A stretch of 64,000 nucleotides of DNA, from positions 3,472,001 through 3,536,000 of the forward strand of contig NZ_CP188040.1 in NCBI RefSeq assembly GCF_049943125.1, read 5' to 3'. The position numbers were made by a program, and so were the translations under genes. This stretch comes from JAEXZL01 sp049943125 (GTDB lineage Bacteria > Bacillota > Clostridia > Clostridiales > Clostridiaceae). The notes beneath the pieces are model-generated. The model did not search any database. It worked only from the letters and a program-made list of their open reading frames with translations, and was not told where the DNA came from. Below, one piece after another: positions 51,571-60,062 of this stretch; position 1 is the stretch's first letter, and every line of letters begins with the position of its first letter.

Positions 51571-53646
51571 TTGTCAAAAATCAGAGTATATGAATTGGCA
51601 AAAGAGCTTGGAATATCAAGCAAGGATTTAATAACTATGCTCATGGATGAGTTTAGTATTGAAGTTAAAAATCACATGAGTGTCATTGAAGATGAAGATG
51701 CAGAGTTAATAAAAGAGTTACTTAGCGATAAGGAACCATCTACAGATTCTGCGGAAGAAGGAAATAAAACTATAGTGGATGAGTACGAAGAAATTTTAGC
51801 TGAAGAGCTTAATAATGCCTTCAAGAAGAATAGAAAAAGAAATAAAAACGAAAATAGAAACGAGAATTCTGGAAATATGGAAGAGGAACCTGTTTCTATC
51901 TTAGAAATTGGGGAAACCATAACCGTTAAGGAATTATCAGAAAAGCTTAAAAAGCCTACCACAGAAGTTATAAAAACATTAATTTTCAGTGGAGTAATGG
52001 CTGCAATAAATCAGGAAATTGATTTTGCTACAGCTGAGAAGGTAGCAGAAAAGTTTGAAATACCAATCAAGAAAAAAGAAGATGATGGTTCTAAACTTGA
52101 AGAGGATAGCGAACTATATAGCGATGACGATAGCGAAAGAAGACCTCCTATAGTTACTGTAATGGGCCACGTTGACCACGGGAAAACCTCTTTATTAGAT
52201 GCTATTAAAAAGTCAAAGGTTACGGAAACTGAGGCAGGCGGTATAACTCAACATATAGGTGCTTATACTGTTACTATTAATGATGAAAAAATCACTTTCT
52301 TGGATACACCTGGACATGAAGCCTTTACTTCAATGAGAGCTAGAGGTGCTCAGGTTACAGACGTGGTAATATTAGTAGTAGCCGCAGATGATGGTATAAT
52401 GCCTCAAACAAAAGAAGCTATAAATCACTGTAAAGCAGCTAATGTACCAATGGTAGTAGCTATTAATAAAATTGACCGTCCAGGAGCCAATCCTGATAAG
52501 GTAAAACAAGAACTTACAGAATTCGGTATGGTAGCAGAAGATTGGGGCGGAGATACTATATGTGTACCTGTTTCTGCTAAGACTCATGAAGGTATTGATA
52601 GTCTTCTTGAAATGGTTCTTCTTTCTGCGGAAATATTAGAATTAAAGGCTAATTCTAAACGAAATGCCAGAGGTACTGTTATAGAAGCTAAATTAGATAA
52701 AGGCAGGGGTCCAGTAGCTACTTTATTAGTTCAAAACGGAACTTTATCTGTTGGTGATTCTATTTTAGTAGGTAGTACCTACGGAAGAATAAGAGCCATG
52801 TTTGACGATAAAGGAAAGAAGATTAAATCAGCTGGTCCATCTATTCCTGTTGAGATATTAGGATTATCAGAAGTTCCATCAGCTGGTGATAGATTCCATG
52901 TTGTTAAGGATGAAAAGACAGCTAGAGATATGGCTGAGACTAGAAAAGACAAAATGAAAGATGAACATATGCAATCCGGCAATAGAGTTTCATTAGAGGA
53001 TCTATACAATCAAATAAAAGAAGGCAAGGTAAAAGAGCTTGCATTAATTGTTAAGGCAGATGTACAGGGTTCTGTTGAAGCAATAAAGCAATCCTTAGAA
53101 AAACTTTCTACAGATGATGTAAAAGTTAGAGTTATCCATGGTGCTGCTGGAGCTATTACTGAAACAGATGTGACTCTTGCGACAGCCTCAAATGCAATAA
53201 TCGTTGGATTTAATGTTAGACCCGATGCTAATGCTGTTAATATAGCTGAGAAAGAAAATGTAGATATTAAAACCTATAGAATAATATATGATGCTATAGA
53301 GGATGTTAAGTCAGCTATGATTGGAATGCTTGAGCCTGATCTAAAGGAAGTTGTTCTTGGTAGAGCAGAAATAAGGAGAACCTATAAAATATCCAGTCTT
53401 GGAACTATTGCAGGTTGCTATGTTTTAGATGGTAAAATAACTAGAAACAGCGATATTAGAGTTATCCGAGAAGGAATAGTTATATTCGAATCTAAACTTG
53501 CATCCCTTAAGAGATTTAAGGATGATGTTAAAGAAGCGGCAGCTGGATATGAATGTGGATTAAGCATCGAAAAGTTTAATGATATAAAAGATGGAGATAT
53601 TATTGAAGCTTATACTATGGAAGAAATTAAGAGAAAACAGCTGTAA
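51571..53646 (+). CDS. infB: Translation initiation factor IF-2
   Basis: The protein is about 691 residues. The N-terminal IF2-N modules (YELAKELGISSKDLI and ITVKELSEKLKKPTTEVI) are separated by an acidic/basic linker. The GTPase domain has GHVDHGKTSLLDA, DTPGHEAFTSM and NKIDRPG, followed by domains II to IV. The start is TTG 51571 with GGGGGTGA 7 nt upstream; a GTG at 51562 lies within that site. It is a short-N-terminus type, as in Bacillus. Confidence 0.97.
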   Translation: MSKIRVYELAKELGISSKDLITMLMDEFSIEVKNHMSVIEDEDAELIKELLSDKEPSTDSAEEGNKTIVDEYEEILAEELNNAFKKNRKRNKNENRNENSGNMEEEPVSILEIGETITVKELSEKLKKPTTEVIKTLIFSGVMAAINQEIDFATAEKVAEKFEIPIKKKEDDGSKLEEDSELYSDDDSERRPPIVTVMGHVDHGKTSLLDAIKKSKVTETEAGGITQHIGAYTVTINDEKITFLDTPGHEAFTSMRARGAQVTDVVILVVAADDGIMPQTKEAINHCKAANVPMVVAINKIDRPGANPDKVKQELTEFGMVAEDWGGDTICVPVSAKTHEGIDSLLEMVLLSAEILELKANSKRNARGTVIEAKLDKGRGPVATLLVQNGTLSVGDSILVGSTYGRIRAMFDDKGKKIKSAGPSIPVEILGLSEVPSAGDRFHVVKDEKTARDMAETRKDKMKDEHMQSGNRVSLEDLYNQIKEGKVKELALIVKADVQGSVEAIKQSLEKLSTDDVKVRVIHGAAGAITETDVTLATASNAIIVGFNVRPDANAVNIAEKENVDIKTYRIIYDAIEDVKSAMIGMLEPDLKEVVLGRAEIRRTYKISSLGTIAGCYVLDGKITRNSDIRVIREGIVIFESKLASLKRFKDDVKEAAAGYECGLSIEKFNDIKDGDIIEAYTMEEIKRKQL

Positions 53647-53658
53647 AGAGGTGATAAA

Positions 53659-54018
53659 ATGGCTAATTATAGATCCGGAAGAATTAATGAAGAAATAAAA
53701 AGGGAAATTAGCATTATAATAGCAAATGACATTAAAGATCCCAGAGTATCCGCAATGGTTAGTGTGACCCACGTTAATACAACGAAGGATCTTCATTACG
53801 CTAAGGTGTCATTAAGTATTTTTGGAACTGAGTCTCAAAAGGAAGAAACCTTAGAAGCTATAAAGCACTCTAGCGGATTTATTAGAAAAGAGCTTGCTCA
53901 TAGACTTAAGCTTAGACATACTCCCGAATTAATAATAGAGCGAGATGATTCTATTGAACACGGAATGCACATAAATGAAATCATTCAAAAGCTTAAGGAG
54001 AATAATAATGAAGCTTAA
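53659..54018 (+). CDS. rbfA: Ribosome-binding factor A
   Basis: The 119-residue KH-like protein has YRSGRINEEIKREI, VSVTHVNTTKDLHYAKV and LRHTPELIIERDDS. It binds 30S precursors near helix 1 of 16S rRNA. AAGAGGTGATAA precedes the start. It overlaps nrnA by 11 bp. Confidence 0.97.
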   Translation: MANYRSGRINEEIKREISIIIANDIKDPRVSAMVSVTHVNTTKDLHYAKVSLSIFGTESQKEETLEAIKHSSGFIRKELAHRLKLRHTPELIIERDDSIEHGMHINEIIQKLKENNNEA

Positions 54019-54967
54019 TGAGATTTCAGAAATTATAAGTCAGAGTACAACTATTGGAATTACTTTTCACACTTCACCAGATGGTGATTCCATAGGCAGT
54101 GCTCTGGCTCTGCTAATTTCTCTAGAAAAATTAAATAAAAATGTCTATATTATATGTAAAGAAAAGCTTCCTGTTGATTTTAGCTTTTTACCAAGGAGTG
54201 AAGCTATAGATGGTACTATACAGGCTCCTAAAGAAGGTACAGAAATAGTTATTGTTATAGATTGCGGAAATGTAGAAAGAGTAAACGCAGATTTAAGTAA
54301 TTATAAAAAAACTATTATTAACGTAGACCATCATATAAGTAATGATCAATATGGTCATTATAATTATATAGATACCTCTGCTGCTGCTTCAGCAGAAATT
54401 ATCTTTAATCTAATTAAGGATCTAGGTGCTCCATTTGATAGCAAAATAGCTAGCTGCATATATACTTCCATCATGACTGATACCGGTTCTTTTAAATATT
54501 CAAACACCACAAGTAATACTCATTTAATATTATCTGAGCTGCTTAAGTATCCCTTCGATTTTACTTTAATACATAGGCTTATATATGAAAATAAGGATCA
54601 GAAATATATCAAGCTTTTAGGACTAGTATACTCAGATATGAAGCTTGTTAGAGATTCGAAAATATGTTTATTCTCAATTACAGATAGAATGCTCAAGGAG
54701 TTAAACTTCCAACTGGAGGATAGCTCAGAAATTGTATCCTCAGGTCTTATGATTAAAGGTGTGGAAGCTTCAATATTATTTAAAGAAAAAAATGATGGCG
54801 TTAAAATAAGCTTTAGGTCAAAGGACAAAATTGATGTGAGAAAAATAGCAGAGTATTTCTCAGGTGGAGGTCACATAAAGGCTTCCGGTGCCTTTATTTC
54901 TAATGTGACCATAGATAAAGCAACTGAAATGGTACTTGCTGTAATAGAGGAAAATGATTTATGTTAA
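54008..54967 (+). CDS. nrnA: DHH-family oligoribonuclease/pAp phosphatase NrnA
   Basis: The 319-residue protein has the DHH domain (HTSPDGDSIGSALAL, IDCGNVERV, VDHHISNDQYG) and a C-terminal DHHA1 domain with SGGGHIKASGAF. NrnA degrades nano-RNAs and pAp, replacing Orn in Firmicutes. I chose ATG 54008 (AAGGAGAATAAT upstream) over an in-frame codon at 53975. The rbfA-nrnA-truB order is conserved. Confidence 0.94.
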   Translation: MKLNEISEIISQSTTIGITFHTSPDGDSIGSALALLISLEKLNKNVYIICKEKLPVDFSFLPRSEAIDGTIQAPKEGTEIVIVIDCGNVERVNADLSNYKKTIINVDHHISNDQYGHYNYIDTSAAASAEIIFNLIKDLGAPFDSKIASCIYTSIMTDTGSFKYSNTTSNTHLILSELLKYPFDFTLIHRLIYENKDQKYIKLLGLVYSDMKLVRDSKICLFSITDRMLKELNFQLEDSSEIVSSGLMIKGVEASILFKEKNDGVKISFRSKDKIDVRKIAEYFSGGGHIKASGAFISNVTIDKATEMVLAVIEENDLC

Positions 54968-55851
54968 ATGGAGTTATAAATATAAATAAACCTGAAGGAA
55001 TATCTTCCTTTGACGTTATAAGAAAGCTTAAGCCCCTGGTAGGTAAAGTCAAAATTGGTCATGCAGGAACCTTAGACCCATTAGCTAGCGGAGTTCTTCC
55101 TATTTGTTTAGGTCCAGCTACTAAGGCTATTGATTACTTTATGAACGATACAAAGATATACAGGACTATTTTAAAGCTAGGCATCACTACAGATACCTAT
55201 GATAGAGAGGGGACTATTTTATTTAAGAAGGATGCCTCCTCAGTAACAATTATGGAAATATTATCAGTTCTTAAAGGCTTTAAAGGAACAATCAATCAAT
55301 ATCCCCCCATGTATTCAGCTCTTAAGGTTAATGGACAGCGCCTATACGATTTGGCCAGAAAAGGAATAGAGATTGAACGAGAGGCCAGAGAAGTAACTAT
55401 ATATGCTTTAAACCTATTATCCTATGATAATGCTTCTTCAGAACTAGAGCTTAGAGTTAGATGTTCTAAGGGGACATATATTAGAAGTCTCTGCAAAGAT
55501 ATAGGTGATGCCCTAGGGTGCGGAGCATATATGAAGGAATTAACAAGGGAAAAAAACGGAGTGTTTGATTTATCCCATTCAGTTAATCTAGATACTCTCA
55601 ATACCTCAAACATAAGCGAATACATACTACCTTTAGATAGCTTATTGAATAAATATAATAAAATTCAATTAGATCCTTACTTTCTAAAATTATTTATTAA
55701 TGGTGTTTCAATACAGGATAGAGCCTTAATCGATGAATTGGATAATAATTATACTTTATATAGAGTTTATGACATAGACAATAACTTTATTGGTATCGGA
55801 CGGTTTGCAAATAAGGCTTTTAAAGCTGATAAAGTATTTATCACAAGGTAA
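54961..55851 (+). CDS. truB: tRNA pseudouridine-55 synthase
   Basis: The 296-residue protein has GVININKPEGISSFDVI and the catalytic Asp39 in KIGHAGTLDPLASGVL, then YPPMYSALKVNGQRLYDLAR. It makes Psi55 in the tRNA T arm. Its ATG overlaps the nrnA stop by 7 bp. A terminator separates it from ribF, unlike the direct truB-ribF coupling of Bacillus. Confidence 0.97.
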   Translation: MLNGVININKPEGISSFDVIRKLKPLVGKVKIGHAGTLDPLASGVLPICLGPATKAIDYFMNDTKIYRTILKLGITTDTYDREGTILFKKDASSVTIMEILSVLKGFKGTINQYPPMYSALKVNGQRLYDLARKGIEIEREAREVTIYALNLLSYDNASSELELRVRCSKGTYIRSLCKDIGDALGCGAYMKELTREKNGVFDLSHSVNLDTLNTSNISEYILPLDSLLNKYNKIQLDPYFLKLFINGVSIQDRALIDELDNNYTLYRVYDIDNNFIGIGRFANKAFKADKVFITR

Positions 55852-55878
55852 GTGTTTACTTCTATGTTATCCCTATAA

Positions 55879-55923
55879 AAAAGCAAAGGATAGAGCTGGT
55901 TATAAATATCCTTTGCTTTTTAT
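55879..55923 (+). terminator. Terminator after truB
   Basis: A perfect 14-bp stem (AAAAGCAAAGGATA, 55879-55892, with 55907-55920) is followed by T-rich sequence. It ends the long rimP-to-truB operon. Confidence 0.92.
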
Positions 55924-55995
55924 GGGTATATAATTAATTAGAATACAACAATTATAGCTTATAATCAAGGAAATCATATAACAATCTGTTATTAA

Positions 55996-56024
55996 TTGAC
56001 ATAAAAAAGCGAATATGCAATAAT
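55996..56024 (+). promoter_or_regulatory. Candidate promoter for ribF
   Basis: TTGACA (55996-56001) and AATAAT (56019-56024) are 17 nt apart, 75 nt upstream of ribF. The -35 is perfect, the -10 weak. No FMN riboswitch motif was recognised in the gap. Confidence 0.5.
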
Positions 56025-56098
56025 AAACTGAAACTAAAGATATTAGTTAAAAGAAGAATTAATTTTAAAAGAATAAAGGTTTAAATTGAGGTAAAGAG

Positions 56099-57031
56099 AT
56101 GTTGATAATAGATGAAAATTATAATAAACCTATAGATAAAAAAACATATATAGCTTTAGGTAGCTTTGATGGACTGCACACAGGTCATATGCAGCTAATT
56201 AACAAAGCAAAAGAACTAGCTGAAGTAAATAATGGACTAAGTATGGTTTATACCTTTAAAAATCATCCTAAAACCGTTGTAAAGGGTGCTATTCCACCTA
56301 AACTGCTTACGGACAATGAGTATAAGCTTAACTTATTAAAAAAAGCGGGAATTGATATAGCTTGTTTAGTTACCTTTTCTGAGGAGTATATGAAAAATTC
56401 AGCTGAAGGCTACATAAAAATGCTTATTGACCTATACAATGCTGACGGATTTGTTGTTGGACTAAATCATAAGTTTGGATATAAAAATACCGGCAATGTA
56501 GAATTTTTAAAAGAACTAAAATTAAAATATAACTTTAAGCTTGAAGTAGTAGAAACCATGAAATACCACGATGAAGTTGTAAGCAGTTCACTTATTCGTT
56601 CTGAGCTCACTGAAGGAAATTTAGAAAAGGCAAATATTTTATTGGGAAGACCCTATTGCTTAAGGAATATTGTTATTCATGGAAGAAAGCTTGGTAGAGA
56701 ACTAGGTTATCCCACTGCTAATCTAAATATCAATAAGGATTATGTTATACCTGCTTTAGGAATATATTATACAATAGTAGAGATAAATAACACCTTTTAT
56801 AAGGGTATAAGTAGTGTAGGGTTTAATCCTACCATAGAGAATAAGGGATTTTCTATAGAAACACATATATTAGATTTTAATCAAGAAATATATGACCAAG
56901 AAATATCCTTATATTTTATAAAGAAAATCCGAAATGAAAAGAAATTTAATACTTTGAATGATTTAATCGCCAGATTAGATATTGATAGAGAATTTGCAGA
57001 AAAAGAACCTATACCTGATTACTTTTTATAA
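56099..57031 (+). CDS. ribF: Bifunctional riboflavin kinase/FAD synthetase
   Basis: The 310-residue protein has an N-terminal FAD synthetase nucleotidyltransferase domain (GSFDGLHTGHMQLI) and a C-terminal riboflavin kinase domain (GRELGYPTANLNI, GISSVGFNPT). It makes FMN and FAD from riboflavin. TTGAGGTAAAG precedes the ATG. It stands as its own unit between truB and rpsO. Confidence 0.96.
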   Translation: MLIIDENYNKPIDKKTYIALGSFDGLHTGHMQLINKAKELAEVNNGLSMVYTFKNHPKTVVKGAIPPKLLTDNEYKLNLLKKAGIDIACLVTFSEEYMKNSAEGYIKMLIDLYNADGFVVGLNHKFGYKNTGNVEFLKELKLKYNFKLEVVETMKYHDEVVSSSLIRSELTEGNLEKANILLGRPYCLRNIVIHGRKLGRELGYPTANLNINKDYVIPALGIYYTIVEINNTFYKGISSVGFNPTIENKGFSIETHILDFNQEIYDQEISLYFIKKIRNEKKFNTLNDLIARLDIDREFAEKEPIPDYFL

Positions 57032-57090
57032 TAATAAGATTTAATCTATTACTTTTCAGTAAAAACATAAAGATTTTATACTAAAAATAT

Positions 57091-57200
57091 TTTACTTTTA
57101 TTATTATATCTGTTATAATAGCCGAGTAGAACCCTGTTCTAAGTTCTTAGAATGCCTATCTTTTTACTTGGAACTCGGGGATAAATTTTGGAGGTGTACC
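57091..57200 (+). promoter_or_regulatory. Promoter and structured leader of rpsO
   Basis: TTTACT (57091-57096) and TATAAT (57114-57119) are 17 nt apart. The leader can fold as a junction: an outer helix CCGAGT (57122-57127) with ACTCGG (57173-57178) and an inner hairpin TTCTAAG/CTTAGAA near 57137-57152. S15 binds junction-type leaders in several bacteria, so autoregulation is plausible but unproven here. Confidence 0.65.
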
Positions 57201-57201
57201 A

Positions 57202-57465
57202 ATGGAAAAGGCAAGAAAACAAGAAATAATGACTAAATATGCTCGTCATGAGGGTGATACAGGATCACCAGAAGTACAAATAGCTCTTTTAACTGAGAGA
57301 ATAAACAGCTTAACTGATCATCTTAAGACACATAAAAAAGACCATCACTCAAGAAGAGGTCTATTAATGATGGTTGGACAAAGAAGAGGTTTATTAAATT
57401 ACCTAGAATCAAAAGATATTCAAAGATATCGTACTATAATTGAACAACTAGGACTAAGAAGATAG
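57202..57465 (+). CDS. rpsO: 30S ribosomal protein S15
   Basis: The 87-residue protein has the S15 signatures YARHEGDTGSPEVQIALLT, HKKDHHSRRGLLMMVGQRR and LNYLESKDIQRY. TTGGAGGTGTACC precedes the start. It is followed by a hairpin terminator and, 421 bp later, pnp, the conserved neighbour. Confidence 0.98.
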   Translation: MEKARKQEIMTKYARHEGDTGSPEVQIALLTERINSLTDHLKTHKKDHHSRRGLLMMVGQRRGLLNYLESKDIQRYRTIIEQLGLRR

Positions 57466-57474
57466 TAATCTTAT

Positions 57475-57512
57475 ATAAGAGAGTGTATGGGTTATCCATA
57501 TGCTCTCTTGTT
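57475..57512 (+). terminator. Terminator after rpsO
   Basis: AAGAGAGTGTATGG (57477-57490) pairs with CCATATGCTCTCTT (57496-57509) with two G:U pairs and a 5-nt loop. The T run is poor. Confidence 0.75.
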
Positions 57513-57794
57513 ACATATCACTGCTTTTAAAATACACTAAAATTGTAGTTTTATGTATACGTTACACTAAATTAGAATAATAGGACAAAATGCTTTAGCA
57601 TCAAGGATTCTAAGCTTGACAAAACAATCAATTTATGAAAGAATTAATACGTTAATGGAGAGGTTTAAATTTTCTTTCTGTATTTAATTATAAGATTATA
57701 GGAAATGCAATTAATATTTTTAAATGTAATAATTGTTTTGCTTATAAGGTTAATTCCAAATTATTTAGAGTCATGAAAGGAATTTTGTCTCTAT

Positions 57795-57826
57795 ATGATA
57801 GAGCGGTATCCCCGCTCTATCATTTT
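57795..57826 (+). promoter_or_regulatory. Strong hairpin in the pnp leader
   Basis: A perfect 12-bp stem (ATGATAGAGCGG, 57795-57806, with 57812-57823) has a 5-nt loop and is followed by TTTT. It could be an attenuator or a cleavage site for RNase III and PNPase autocontrol, as in E. coli; which one is not decidable from sequence. Confidence 0.75.
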
Positions 57827-57886
57827 AGAATACTTATATTTTTAAAATTAATACAAATAATATTAACAATTGAAAGGAGGTATATT

Positions 57887-59998
57887 ATGTACCATACACA
57901 TGAGATGATTATAGCAGGTAGAAAGTTAAAGGTTGAATATGGAAAAATCGGCATGCTCTCTAATGCTGCTATTATGATGAGTTATGGTGATACCGTTATA
58001 ATCACAAATGTAAACGCCTCAGAAACTCCTAGAGAAGGAATAGATTTCTTCCCTTTAAGCGTTGAATATGAGGAAAAACTATATGCTGTAGGTAAAATAC
58101 CTGGAGGTTTTATTAAAAGGGAAGGCCGTCCATCAGAAAAAGCTATCCTTCACGGAAGAGCTATTGATAGACCGATAAGACCTTTATTTCCAAAGGGCTA
58201 TAGAAATGATGTTCAAGTTGTATGCACTGTAGTTTCTGTAGAAAATGATAATCTTCCAGAAATTCTAGCAATAAATGCAGCATCAACAGCATTATCAATT
58301 TCTAGCATTCCATTTACTGATCCTGTAGGTGCTGTTTCTATAGGCTACATAAATGGTGAATTCATAGTAAATCCCACCACCAAGGAGAGAGAACAAAGCT
58401 CCTTAGCCTTAACTGTAGTAGCTACCAAGGAAAAGGTTATGATGATTGAGGCTGGTGCCAACGAGATTTCTGAAGATATCATGTATGATGCTATAATCTT
58501 CGGCTTTGAGGAATGTAAGAAAATAGTTGCCTTCCAGGAAGAGTGCATGAAGATGTTTGGAAAGGAAAAAATCTTCCCTGAATTCCATCATGTAGATGAG
58601 AACTTAGAAAATGAAGTTAAAGAATTTGCCTTCAACATGGTTAAAGATGCTATGTATATCATAGATAAGGATGAAAGAAATTCAGCAATATCAGAGGTTA
58701 AAGAAAAGGTTAAGGCTCAATTCGAAGAAAAGTATCCTGATAACATGGCAGATGTTAATGATGTAATCTACAACCTTCAAAAGAAAGTTGTAAGAAATAT
58801 GATTCTGGATGAGAGCAGAAGACCTGATGGAAGAGGCTTTGATGAGATAAGACCACTTGGTTGTGAGGTTTCTCTACTCCCAAGAACTCATGGAACAGGC
58901 TTATTCACTAGAGGTTTAACACAAGTACTCACAGTAGCAACCTTAGGAGCAATCGGTGATGTACAGATATTAGACGGAATAGCTGAAGAGGAATTTAAGA
59001 GATATATGCATCATTATAACTTCCCATCCTACAGTGTTGGAGAAGTAAGACCTCTTAGAGGACCTGGAAGAAGAGAAATCGGCCATGGTGCTTTAGCAGA
59101 GAGAGCTTTAGAACCTTTAATTCCTTCTGAAGAAGAATTCCCATATACTATTAGACTTGTTTCAGAAGTATTAAGCTCTAACGGTTCAACATCACAAGCC
59201 AGTGTTTGTGCTAGTACACTAGCTCTTCTGGACGCAGGTGTTCCGATAAAAAGACCTGCAGCAGGTATAGCTATGGGACTTGTAACCAGCGAGGATTTAT
59301 CAAAGGAAGCTATTCTTACAGATATACAGGGAATCGAAGATTTCTTTGGCGATATGGACTTTAAGGTAGCAGGAACTGTAGAAGGGATAACTTCTATTCA
59401 GGTTGATACTAAGCTTAAAGGCTTATCCAATGATTGTATAAGAAATTCTATAGAGAAAGCTAAGATAGCAAGACTTCATATATTAGAAAAGATAAATGAA
59501 TGTATATCAGCTCCAAGAGAAGAAGTATCACAGTACGCTCCTAAAACTTTCACAATGATGATAGATCCAGAAAAAATCAGAGATGTTATAGGTGCTGGTG
59601 GAAAAACAATCAATAAGATAATTGCTGAGACTGGCGTCAAGATAGACATTAAGGAAGATGGTAGAGTTTTTGTATCATCAACAGATTCAGTAGGCGTTAA
59701 GCAAGCCTTAAAGATTATCGAAGGTTTAACTAAGGATGTAAAGGCTGGAGAAATATATCTAGGTAAGGTTACAAAGATAGCTACCTTTGGTTGTTTTGTT
59801 GAAATACTACCTAACAAAGAAGGCTTGGTTCATATATCTAAATTAGATGTAACTAGGGTAAATAAAGTTGAGGATGTTGTTTCTGTTGGTGATGAGATCC
59901 TTGTTAAGGTTACTGAAATAGATAGTCAAGGCAGAATAAATCTCTCCAGAAAAGATGCCATAAAGGAATCAGAGCAAAATAAAGAAGTAGAAGAATAA
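57887..59998 (+). CDS. pnp: Polyribonucleotide nucleotidyltransferase (PNPase)
   Basis: The 703-residue protein has two RNase PH domains joined by a helical domain (GRPSEKAILHGRAIDRPIRP in the first, GSTSQASVCASTLALLDAG in the second). A KH domain (IRDVIGAGGKTINKII) and an S1 domain (GKVTKIATFGCFVEI) follow. It is a 3'-5' phosphorolytic exoribonuclease. I chose ATG 57887, preceded by AAAGGAGGTATATT; the frame is open further upstream to 57773, but that part includes the leader hairpin. Confidence 0.97.
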   Translation: MYHTHEMIIAGRKLKVEYGKIGMLSNAAIMMSYGDTVIITNVNASETPREGIDFFPLSVEYEEKLYAVGKIPGGFIKREGRPSEKAILHGRAIDRPIRPLFPKGYRNDVQVVCTVVSVENDNLPEILAINAASTALSISSIPFTDPVGAVSIGYINGEFIVNPTTKEREQSSLALTVVATKEKVMMIEAGANEISEDIMYDAIIFGFEECKKIVAFQEECMKMFGKEKIFPEFHHVDENLENEVKEFAFNMVKDAMYIIDKDERNSAISEVKEKVKAQFEEKYPDNMADVNDVIYNLQKKVVRNMILDESRRPDGRGFDEIRPLGCEVSLLPRTHGTGLFTRGLTQVLTVATLGAIGDVQILDGIAEEEFKRYMHHYNFPSYSVGEVRPLRGPGRREIGHGALAERALEPLIPSEEEFPYTIRLVSEVLSSNGSTSQASVCASTLALLDAGVPIKRPAAGIAMGLVTSEDLSKEAILTDIQGIEDFFGDMDFKVAGTVEGITSIQVDTKLKGLSNDCIRNSIEKAKIARLHILEKINECISAPREEVSQYAPKTFTMMIDPEKIRDVIGAGGKTINKIIAETGVKIDIKEDGRVFVSSTDSVGVKQALKIIEGLTKDVKAGEIYLGKVTKIATFGCFVEILPNKEGLVHISKLDVTRVNKVEDVVSVGDEILVKVTEIDSQGRINLSRKDAIKESEQNKEVEE

Positions 59999-60003
59999 AG
60001 AAT

Positions 60004-60034
60004 AGAAGGGCTTTATGCCTTTTTATTTTTTTAT
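60004..60034 (+). terminator. Terminator after pnp
   Basis: A short stem AAGGGC (60006-60011) with GCCTTT is followed by a long T-rich tract. Confidence 0.7.
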
Positions 60035-60062
60035 ATAAAACTAAAATTTCAAGGAGACTATT

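Larger units (their letters stand above)
57466..57886 (+). other. 421-bp intergenic region between rpsO and pnp
   Basis: It holds the rpsO terminator, AT-rich DNA, a 40-codon stopless stretch at about 57570-57687 (reading through LTKQSIYERINTLMERF, no binding site, possibly a gene relic) and a strong 12-bp hairpin 63 nt before the pnp start. No complete gene was seen. Confidence 0.55.

Noticed and set aside
55852..56098. FMN riboswitch before ribF
   Set aside because: The conserved core blocks of the FMN aptamer were not recognised; only a terminator and a weak promoter were.
57773..57886. 38-residue N-terminal extension of pnp
   Set aside because: It includes the leader hairpin and lacks a binding site; the PNPase family starts at the ATG behind AAAGGAGG.
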